Shown here piece after piece: positions 45,660-54,779 of a stretch of 64,000 bases of DNA (its first letter is position 1; the number at the start of each line of letters is the position of its first letter). A program made the translations under genes and the position numbers. The notes under the pieces are model-generated. The model had not been told where the DNA came from. It did not search any database and saw nothing but the letters and a program-made list of their open reading frames with translations. The stretch lies in NCBI GenBank assembly GCA_011109175.1, contig RDEW01000033.1, forward strand, positions 1 through 64,000, read 5' to 3'. This DNA is from Dicyema japonicum (lineage: Eukaryota > Dicyemida > Rhombozoa > Dicyemidae).

Positions 45660-45960
45660 TTCACAATTTTATTAACCTTGGATGCATAAAGTTAATAGTT
45701 AATAACTAATTCTTGTGTCGGAAAGAATTATCCCAGTCAGAATCCCAAGGTCGGCGCGTCTAACAGCTGCCTCCTGTCTTTCAAAGGGCAGTCGATGACA
45801 ATACTCAAAATATGGGCGCCTTCTCTGCTTTGCACCTCTTGTCCTCGGATCACATCCAACCGAACTGAAAGAAGAGAACCTTAATTCAATCATCAAGAGA
45901 AATCCTCTAAATACGAAACTGTTAGCCTGGTGACTGCACTGGGAAGTCATTCATCATCCA
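45660..45960 (-). mobile_element. Probable LINE 3' fragment
   Basis: The plus strand begins ttttattaaccttggatgc, resembling the inverted LINE tail of this window; the minus frame 45950-45699 reads QEAAVRRADLGILTGIILSD and a stop. Similar in layout to other LINE termini but not clearly the same family. Confidence 0.35.
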
Positions 45961-48060
45961 GGATCAAGAAAGACAAGTGGGATGTACGCAAAGAAGTGAA
46001 TAAGAAAGTCATGGTCGAGAACAATAGGGGTACCCTGCGTACGCTCTCCAGCAATGACAAGGTTCTTTAACCAACTAAAGAAACCCTCGAGCTCATCATC
46101 CAAAAACATTTACCCATTCTTTCTGATCAACGCGAGACAGAAATTGGGAAGGACATTCCACATTTGGCAACTACAAGTGATATACGATCTGCAATTTCAT
46201 CATTCCCGGGAAGCAGCAGCGCTGGCTTAAACGGCCTACTTCCGATATGAAAGACCTTATTTCTGCCACAACCGCCGATGTGGGGAACTTCCTTATTAAT
46301 TCAATAAAGACCCTTACAGACCGCATTCTTCGGCCCAATATCTCCGACTATGCCAGAGGACACCTTTTTGCATCCAAACTGATCGCCTTCAGAAAACCTC
46401 GTGGTGGGTTAAGACCCATCGTTATAGGCAACGTATTTAGGCGCCTGACGGCTAAGATTGCTGCCAGAACAGCGAGCAAGACTCTAAGCCCCCAACTGAA
46501 TCCTACTCAACTTGGGGTTGGATTTCCTCATAGATGCGAGGCAGTAATCCACTCAATCAGGAACTTTGCTGTTAGTCCGCTAGACTATACGAATGTTACA
46601 ATAGCCAAACTGGACATCCGCAATGCTTTCAATAGCATTCGAAGAGATAGAATCATAGAAGCTAGCATCTCCAGGATCCTGGAAATTAGCAGAATGTTGA
46701 AACTTTCATATGGTTCCTTATGTACTCTGATCTTCGGGCAACACATCCTCGAATCCAAAACTGGAGTCCAATAAGGCGATCCCTTAGCCCCCTACTCTTT
46801 GCCTTGGGCATCGATTGTGCAGCATCAGTAATCGGAGCTCCACTGAACTTATGCTACCTAGATGTGACCGTCGGAGGGAATTGGGAAATTGTGGTGACAG
46901 GAGTCGAGTCCGTTTTCTCTGCACTTACGGAAATTGGGTTGAAATCGAACCAGTATAAATGTGAAATCTAACGTTGCTTGCAGAGAGGAAAACTTCGGCC
47001 GTGCAGTGGCTGCGATATTTACTTATCTCCGGGATGTCTGGGTCACCCGACTCGAAAACGTAATTTTTTGGCTCTCCTTTATACTGCAGTAATATGTCAA
47101 CTCTCCTGGAGGAAAAAAATGCATCCTTTCAACAATTCACATCAAATTAAAAAACCATGGACTCCCACACGTTTTTATTCTTCCTCAGGAATTTTCATTC
47201 TTCCTCAGCCACGATTCCTTTTTCTTGTACGGACAGCCCCATGTTTCACAGACGTGAATTTTTAAGAGCCATCGACAAGAAGCTGCCGTTAAAGAGACAA
47301 TCAACGTTTCTTTTGATAAAACTGGTTGGATCCAATGAAAACTACCTCTTCGCTACGGAGGAATCTGAATACGCTCATACATGGCTCGGGAAGTCTGGAC
47401 GCGATTGAATGTTCGATTCCCGAAGAACGCTAATAAAAACGAGAATGGGACAAGCTTTTGTGCTTAAAGATCATAGAAGAGATAAATCCTGTGCTTGATC
47501 TGCATCGTCTGGATTGTCTGGCTCTGCATCGACGAACGAAAGTGGTGCTGGCTCAGAGCATTACCATGCACCTCACTTGGGATACTATTGGATGACGACG
47601 AGAATTTGGGTTTCCGTCCGCATCGGAATAGATGTTTGCATGATCCATCGCTGTAGATGTGGAGGATTGGTCAACGCGAAAGATCTTCACGCTCTTTCCT
47701 GTCGGAGGAGTGCTGGAAGGAGTCCAAGACACGCCGCAATCAGCGGAGTTATTACTTTTGGACTTGAAACTGCTAGAATTCCTGTCCCATTGGAGCCGCT
47801 TGGACTTGCCCCAGCTAACCAAAAACCGGACGGAACTACTCTTTTCCCATGGGAAGTAATAGCTACCTTGGCTGGGACGCCACCTGTGTGGATAGCCTCT
47901 CTCCTTACAACCTTATTATGACAGCAACTAATCCAGGTTCTGCTTCGGAGAAGGCTGGGACCCTAAAGTTTAAGAAAATCTATATATTCAGGCATGACAA
48001 AGTCAATCATATATTTTTGAATCAGTCGCCGTGGAAACATCAGGAATCATAAGAAGCAGG
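45930..48060 (+). mobile_element. R2-like LINE, most complete copy (linker, RT, zinc knuckle, endonuclease)
   Basis: Order along the strand: TLRTLSSNDKVL and ISSFPGSSSAGLNGLLP (before the RT), MKDLISATTADVGNFLINSI, RKPRGGLRPIVIGNVFRRLT (RT fingers, about 46393-46452), LNPTQLGVGFPHRCEAVIHS, IAKLDIRNAFNSIRRDRIIE (first catalytic D, about 46600-46660), VQQGDPLAPLLFALGIDCAA (46767-46827, frame change at the stop 46771-46773) and LCYLDVTVGG, where YLD plus V stands for the usual YLDD, so the catalytic pair has lost its second D. The knuckle CRCGGLVNAKDLHALSC is at 47653-47703, then KPDGTTLFPWE and LGWDATCVDSLSPYNL. Several frameshifts. No APE endonuclease precedes the RT. Confidence 0.78.
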
Positions 48061-48435
48061 TCATTGGTCCTGCTAAACATAATCGAATCGTTCATCGCGA
48101 AGAAAAAATGATAGGAGAGAAAGCCATAGTTGTTAACTGTTAGTTTTTGCGTTAAATAATTGTCTTATAACAACTAATCAAGAGTATTATGGTCACAGTC
48201 ATAGAGACAACTCGTCCATAATTAAAGAGAAAACCAGTTCAAGCAATAATTCGGTGAAGTGGGAGAAAGAAGTCTTAGTACTTCCCACCTCCTATGAAAA
48301 GTGGATCATGTGACGCCACATTAATTGAAAAAAGACCAAAGAACCTTCGACCATGTAGCCTTTAGGGGGAACTGAACCCAGGACCATTGATGTATGTAGC
48401 ACCTATCTGGGAAATTTTTGACCTTTCCTACTTCA
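48061..48435. other. Intergenic, with a weak tRNA-like patch
   Basis: On the minus strand about 48425-48360 reads gataggtgctacatacatca then ggtcctgggttcagttcc, with a B-box-like ggttcagttcc. No matching A box, stem set or CCA context, so not called as a gene. Confidence 0.3.
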
Positions 48436-48439
48436 TCAC

Positions 48440-48790
48440 TATACCAATTATAAGCAACAACATAGAATCATATTTACTATAAATCCATTCGTGCAGAGAT
48501 ACTAGTTTCTCCCACCCTCTCCTAGACTCCCCATACTGTTGAGGTCTTCACCGTCCCTTAGTGCCCTGTTTACTGGTCTTACGGACTTCGGGAAACGTTA
48601 TACGCGAACAGCCTTTGAACTTTTCCCCAGATGTTTGGAAGAATTCTTCCATGATGATGTTTGCTGGCGTATCTCGCTCCGGTCTTAAAATGTGACAAAA
48701 TAATTTCCAGCAAATCTTCATGATCAAGGTGCTCAGAGGTCTAGGGGAACATCTTTGGTACAATGTTTCATTCCTTACACGCATTGGTCA
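48440..48790 (-). mobile_element. RTE-like LINE 3' fragment
   Basis: The minus frame from 48784 reads NETLYQRCSPRPLSTLIMKI, CWKLFCHILRPERDTPANII and MEEFFQTSGEKFKGCSR, the characteristic end of RTE-type ORFs (RPLS...RWK.FGHILR...TPA). Stops at 48548 (TGA/TAG frame change). Confidence 0.68.
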
Positions 48791-49149
48791 CTTCAATCCC
48801 AAGAAAGACCGAAGTTGATTCCTATGGAAGGAGTCGAACATTTGTCCGTCGGTTTTCTAGATTTCTCATGTTCCAGAGTTATACGTATAAATCGGCTTCA
48901 CGAAAGCCTCATACAATCGAGTCAGATTGATGATCAGACTGGATGCCCTTTCCAAGCTATGAAAAGTACTTGTTAGCTCTCATATCATTCAAAAATCTTG
49001 AGAGTTTGGCTTCAGAATATTCCTTTATTACAAAGTTAGAAGAGATTGAAGTGACTCACCAGATTATTTATTAAATTATATATTTTTTCTGAATGATACA
49101 ATTTATTAATAAACACAAACAATTAACAGCTATTGGCTGTTCTCCTAAT

Positions 49150-49646
49150 ATGCAAGGAGCAAGTCACATGGAGGAGGTGTTAACCAAGGGTCTTCGAAAA
49201 TGGAACGTCTTAAAAGCCATCGTAAAGAAGAGCCCCTTCCCTCCTACTGCTTGGATCAGAAAAGTATATCTTCAAGTTATTGCGCCGACGATTGAATATG
49301 CCTGTTCTGCCTGGAGATTCGCTATTCCTTCTACGAGGGTGGAGCGTGTGAATTCTCTCAGACGGAAGATCATGAGGCACATACAATCAGACTCCACATC
49401 CGTCCCCAGTCTGCTTTCAAGAGGCGACGTGAGAAATTGCCTGGGATTCTACGTATGTGCAATGAGCTAGGAAACCCATTCAGAGAGAGGGTGGTTCATG
49501 CGGAGGAATTCAGATCTGCATTAAAAAAGTGCACTCCGGTAGAATTCCTCTGCAGAAATAGAAGAAGACACTTCAGAAGCGCTTTTGGTTCACTGGCGGA
49601 GCATTCGAAGAGAATTCGAGAGATGTTGGAAGCTGAGATCACTTAA
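49150..49646 (+). mobile_element. LINE C-terminal copy ending in the GIT-type terminus
   Basis: Plus-strand frames give MEEVLTKGLRKWNVLKAIVK, VIAPTIEYACSAWRFAIPS, NPFRERVVHAEEFRSALKKC and EMLEAEIT then stop (49646). Highly similar to the minus-strand copy at 16080-16700; one frameshift near 49440. It begins at about 49140, so only the end of the RT ORF is present. It ends about 100 bp before the HP1 start. Confidence 0.75.
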
Positions 49647-49753
49647 TTTAAGAGCAAGATCATTTTTCTTTTATCCTTTTCCTCTTAACTATAAGAAATC
49701 GAAAAAAAATATATTAAAATTTTATTATTTTTTATTTATAAATATTATTTTTC

Positions 49754-50406
49754 ATGATTGCCTCTAGTGATAGTGTTTATGAAGTAGAAAAGATTATAGA
49801 TTCTTCTATAAGCGTAGATGGCGAAGTTATTTACCTCATAAAATGGAAAGACTATGATAGGTTGTAGTGTTGATTATTTAGTGACCAAAACACTTGGGAA
49901 CCTGAGGAGAACATAAACTTGGAGTCCATCAGACTTTTCAACAATAAAAAGCGTCTAAAAGAGAAAAAGTCCTCGAAAAATAAAAGAAAGAGGTTTTCAT
50001 CAATTAGAAAGAGAAAAAGCAAGATCACCTCCCCAGTTGTTAGTGAATATGAGACTAACTATGGTGGGAGTAAAGCTAAAAAGAAGAACGATCTATCCTC
50101 CTCCCCAGTTGTTAGTGAGTATAAGGCCTACAATGAGAAATCTTTCTGTGATGCCCAAATTCAGACTTTGTCCCCACTTTATGAAGGAAAGGCACTGGAA
50201 AAGATCATTGGTGCTCTGAATTCTGAGAATGGACTTGATTTTCTCGTAAAATGGCAATAACTTCATTTTTAAGTTTTAGGGTGGACAATGATGATTACGA
50301 ACTTCTTGCAAGTTCTGTGGTAAAGGATTTGTGGCCCAACGACGCAGTGAATTTTATACTCGACAGGATCGCATGGGTTGAGAATGAAAACCCAACTTTG
50401 ATGTAA
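49754..50406 (+). CDS. HP1/chromobox protein (chromodomain plus chromoshadow domain)
   Basis: Heterochromatin protein 1 homologue: reads H3K9 methylation through the chromodomain and dimerises through the chromoshadow domain. Three exons; introns 49861-49881 (21 bp, GT-AG) and 50254-50279 (26 bp, GC-AG). CDS 606 nt, 201 residues, the usual HP1 length. The chromodomain (residues 8-60) has VYEVEKIID, IYLIKWKDYDS and NTWEPEENI, with the aromatic cage Y, W, Y in place. The basic hinge (RLKEKKSSKNKRKR) contains two copies of SPVVSEY. The chromoshadow domain carries GLDFLVKWVDNDDYELLASS and FILDRIAWVE. Taking the GC donor is required: the only in-frame GT-AG alternative ends in a stop. The frame is otherwise intact. 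Confidence 0.9.
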
Positions 50407-51004
50407 TTTACTTTTGTCTATTTTTTGATTTGTTTGATTTAATTATGCAACCATTAAATTTAGTATAATTAATTGTTTTAGAGACTTCCATGTTAAGTTT
50501 CTCAGCACTCTTTTAATCAGTCTGCAATAAAATCGTAATATTGTTGGACAACTAGGAAGGTCATTGCTTTGTTCTGGCGTTTCCCCTCGCAATCTCTTCA
50601 ACAAATCGAATCACCAGAAAATGAGCAATTTGTGTGTTTTTTATAATGAAATTATTATGGCCTTTCTGTAAGAATTCAAGAATAGGGGTCACACAGTATC
50701 GGTCTCAGTTGTAAGTTAAAATTTCGACATGTGACTTAAATTTATCAGGTTTAGTAATTATGACTCATGACCTCATAAGTTATTATGATGATCAGGTTAA
50801 AAAATTTTTGTCTTCAAAGTATTATTTAAAATTCGTTTTTTTCAGTTTAATATCAAAATAATCAGTCAATAAATAAATATAGATCAGTCATCTAAGCTTT
50901 TTTGAACGATTGTGTGAGACAGAGCATCTATAGTCATAATTTTAAAACATCTATCAGGTAACCGGCACGAAATAACATTATTTTCCTCTTTTTTTTAAGT
51001 GACC
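50407..51004. other. Intergenic downstream of HP1
   Basis: AT-rich, no feature recognised. Confidence 0.4.
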
Positions 51005-51062
51005 AAATCGTCATATAGCGGCCGCCCTTGACTGCGTAGCTACTCCCTCTCATTATAGCGAG
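51005..51062 (-). mobile_element. R2-like LINE C-terminus split by a LINE insertion
   Basis: The minus strand reads AATGAGAGGGAGTAGCTACG then CAGTCAAGGGCGGCCGCTAT, the same end as the R2-like copy at 42705 (ILRGNSYAV...). It stops abruptly at 51062, where the next LINE begins. Confidence 0.6.
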
Positions 51063-53100
51063 CGTTTTATTTAATTCTATTAACCCTGGAAACACGAGAA
51101 AGGGGACAAGAGTTATCGTCTAATTAAGTGATCCCGGTGTTCATACCAGTTTTGGAGTCCTGGAATAATCTCCACAGCAGGAAAGGTTTCTTCTCATATC
51201 TCGGGCAGGCGTTCATTTATAGTTTGATGCGCGGCCCGAGGGATGGTCAGGGGACTTTGCCATCTTGAAAAAGTCCCGATGACGTTCCGTAAGGCATTCC
51301 ATGATTGGGAGGACGTTTAGTTTTCTCCATAGTAACGATTTTGGCGTTATTTTTGAATTTCTCAATAATATTCTGAAACATCGGTTTTGAAGCACTTCCA
51401 GCTTGCTCTGTGCCGATAGTGATAGCGGGACAATCCATGCAGCATAGACGTACTCGATACTCGGTAGAACAAACTATTTGTTTAGAAGCTCTAACGATGG
51501 GCAGGAAGATACTGGAGAGTGAGTGAAAGTCTTGAGAATTCCAATTTTCTTTTGGATCCTCGCGATTACTAGGTCCAGTTGATGGGTAAATGTGAGTTAA
51601 GGATCCAGGATGACTCCAAGGATTGAAAGGGTCTTCTTAATGGGGATCGGGGAATCATACAATTTTATTTCTGGTGTTGACCGTATTTCTTTTAGTGATG
51701 AGGTAAACATTGTACATGTGACTTTCCTGATGATATATGTAGACGGTTCTTCAGGAACCAAAAACCCACCAGGTTTAATATTTCTTGCCCGGACCGTGTC
51801 GCCTCCTCGATGTTTCACTGCAATCACAAAATCATCCGCATACGATAAAAAATCGAATTTTTGGTGATTGTGAAGGGAGGTCACTGATGACCTTATTGAA
51901 TAGCGTTGGTGAAAACGGTGATCCTTAAGAACTCCAATTTTTTTATTTTTGGTTGTTTTCCACCACTTGGCCCATTCGACCGTTGATGAAATTAGCCAAC
52001 CATGACTTGAACTTAGAGTGGATCGACTTCATAAAAAATTTGCCGTAAGGATCTCCCGGGGTACTGAGTCAAAAGCCTTCTCTACATCCATTGAGATCAG
52101 CACAGTTCTCTCGTGTAGATTTGGGGTATTCAGGCCGTCCGAGATGAATTGGACCAGTTTTTTTAAATGAGTTGTTTTAAGTGTCCTCCGCGGAATCCAC
52201 GTAGAAAAGATGATGCAGTTACGAAAGGACGGATCTTGAGAAGATCCAGTTTTTCTAACAGTCGTGATAAGGCACAGATGATGGATACCGGGGTAGGAGG
52301 ACGGGCAGTTTGGTGGTTTATTTTTCTTCAAGATAGGGTGCGTCAGTGATTTCTTCCATATTAACGGAATCTTGTTCTCGTTTATTGAGAGATTGAAAAT
52401 TTTTGTTATTGCCACCGTCATGGAAGGACCAAGGCGCTTCAGTTCGAGAACGGAGATGTCATCTGAACCGCGGGACGACGAGTTAGTCATTTTCCTGATT
52501 ACTGAATGCACTATTGTGTTTTCCAACGGGTGAATCGCTTGAGTTCGGAGCGGTAGCCGCTGAGGCATGATGGTGGAGATAGTATGTGCATATTGTCAAT
52601 CGAAGAGAGGTTAGAGGATTCTCAGAGTTAGTTTTTCCAGTGTATCGTCCTTGTGGAAAGGGTCCGGAATGTTATCCGAAATATTGCTGGCCAGTATATG
52701 ATTCCTGATTAGCTTAATAAGGCCCTTCCATGACTTCTGTCTCGTCTGAAAACTGAGTATCCAGGAAAGTTGGGGGTTGGCTACAGTGGGTTAAGTTTCG
52801 TCTCTTGGAAAAAAGCTATAACTACTTAATGTTTGACGAGAAAACGTTGCAGTTCGGTAATTTTCGTCCGGATACCATTGATGTTAACTTGCATTATGAT
52901 CAGATCTGGTCCAAGAATTTCCTCGACGTCTCCGCAGGAAAGGAACAAGATCCGACACCATCCGCGCCTCCGTGGTTGGGAATAGTGAGTATGCGACTCT
53001 TTTCCATCACTTCTAGGGAGAAATGCCACCACGTAGATAGATGAGTCACGCGACATGAACGTGTTAATATAACTTTTTTCCAATTTGTATTAAAAATTAA
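51063..53100 (-). mobile_element. LINE (2A/GIT type), near full length but internally deleted
   Basis: Minus strand, from about 53100. A degenerate 2A-like SCGDVEEILGP precedes VNINGIRTKITELQRF, the beginning of an APE endonuclease (53000-52830). The rest of the endonuclease is missing. From 52568 come the reverse transcriptase parts VIRKMTNSSSRGSDDISVLE, LTHPILKKNKPPN, TVLISMDVEKAFDSVPREIL (about 52104-52045) and, in another frame, FLSYADDFVIAVKHRG (catalytic YADD at 51850-51839), then C-terminal NVLPIMECLTERHRDFFKMA. The terminus is GMNTGIT-like and stop, then cccctttctcgtgtttccagg and a TTAATAGAATTAAATAAAA tail at 51063. Frameshifts throughout. Confidence 0.78.
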
Positions 53101-53192
53101 ATTAAAAATCGTGGCCAATTAATAGGGAGAATAGGATTTTTTTCTTTAAAAATTTTTCAAATGTGACCAATTTTCGAGGGTTGACTGTTTAG
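53100..53192. repeat. Small MITE-like remnant
   Basis: The right end inverted is cagtcaaccctcgaaaattg followed by GTCACATTTG, a Tigger-style terminus; the left end has gtggccaattaatagggaga. About 90 bp, no coding capacity. Related strings at 20691-20832. Confidence 0.35.
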
Positions 53193-53249
53193 TCAAATAG
53201 TTAAGTGAGGCCACTTTCGGCGATTAACAGCGCCAAGTTACGTTAAGAG

Positions 53250-53460
53250 AACTTCTAGGCCGACTGACGTTCATTTACCTGGGATAGAGATAAGTGAAGC
53301 TAAACCTTTTTGGCAAAAGCGTAGGAATCTGGTTCCACATTTAGGTGTCGTGGCTTCATTGAGTAAAGGATCGATCGAAGAGTTGACCACTATTTTTGTC
53401 GTCAGTATGCAATGCAAAATGAGTTGAATATAGTGGAATAGAGTAGGAAACTCAAACAAG
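53250..53460 (-). mobile_element. LINE C-terminal fragment (minus)
   Basis: The frame from 53459 reads SSIDPLLNEATTPKCGTRFL followed by RFCQKGLASLISIPGK, aligned with STVDPLLMEAKIRSRGSGFL in the intact RT frame at 34139-35410. Abuts an opposite-strand LINE copy at 53470. Confidence 0.55.
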
Positions 53461-53469
53461 ATCAGTTCA

Positions 53470-54566
53470 ACAAATATCCCTCAAGTTTGGCAGTCCTGGC
53501 TCACAAACTTCCTTTCCGGGAGATTGGGTCAAACATGTTTTCATTCTCATATGTCCGATTTCGCTACCTCTCCAATGGTGTCCCTCAGGGATCCGTTCTC
53601 TCACCATCACTTTTTAACATATACCTCAGCGACATGATCCTCCTATCATACAGCGATGACCTTATTATTGCATCCAGGGATAAAAACATTCAATTGGCCT
53701 CTTGTAATGTCAAAAGACATCTGACTGTTTTTTGACTGGATGTCTCCATCCACGTCGAAATCTTCAGTAACAAATTTTAAAACTGACCGGAGACAATTTA
53801 ATCACAGAACTAGTATATACATCAACGACGAACATCTCCCAGTGGTTACCTCAGACACATTTGACACGTCACTCAGCTTTAACAAACACATTGAAGTATT
53901 TTGCACCAAAGTGTCATTAGGATGACACTAAACTATGCCTCCTCAAGCTTGGTCCCTTTTATAGTACTCTCCTTTTTAAAAAAAAAGTTGCAGCAGGTCC
54001 AAAAGTCAGCATTGAGAACTGTTACGGGCTGTTCGAAATCATCTCCCGTTGGCCACTTACACTGGGAGTCGAAGATCTTGCCTCTGGATGAGCATTTTAA
54101 AATGAGGAACTTATAATATCTCAGACAATCGCTTGACCCAAACCATCCAACCTTTCCATTACTTGAATCTACAAACCGAAGACACATACGGAGAACATTC
54201 ATTGATCTCCAAATAACACTCAGGGAAATTTCCCCTCCGATAAAGATCAAACCTGGACCAAATGTATAAATGATTTTGTATCTACGTGTGCAATACAAAT
54301 CTTCGAAGAGAACGAGATACTGGAGAGCATACCTCCTGAGATTAGTGCTTCAGAACTGCTTCTTCCGAGGGTCGTCAGATTGGATGTGGACATTCCGCCT
54401 CTCGTTGGAAAAGAAATTCGGGATCTCTTTGCTTGCTCTGTGCCACCAGGGCTCGATGTGAAAGTAATAGATCTCTTGGTGCGTCCTGTTTTAGCGGCGC
54501 GTTTTTAACTGTTGCCAGTTTCCTAGATGTCAGCGAAACTGGGGTTAATAAATTAATTAAATAGTT
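53470..54566 (+). mobile_element. LINE, 5'-truncated (RT palm to tail)
   Basis: Frames: YLSNGVPQGSVLSPSLFNIY (53565-53624), ILLSYSDDLIIASRD (YSDD instead of YADD, about 53640-53690), SPSTSKSSVTNFKTDRRQ, then decayed thumb sequence. The 3' end at 54540-54566 is gaaactggggttaataaatt then aattaaat, as in the other copies. Several frameshifts. Confidence 0.7.
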
Positions 54567-54779
54567 TGGCAATGATATGAAAAGTGGAAACTGCTGGTAT
54601 AGGACGTTTTTCTTCCCAAAAAATTATCTTGATGCTGGAAGACGAGGAGATTAGCTATAAAGATTGCTCTTCAGATGAGGTCAGATGCGAATTACAATAA
54701 TTCATTCATTCCAAAACAACTATTTGGGACTTTAAGAGAATATTATAAAACAAATTTTTTTCGGCATTAGATAGTTGTT

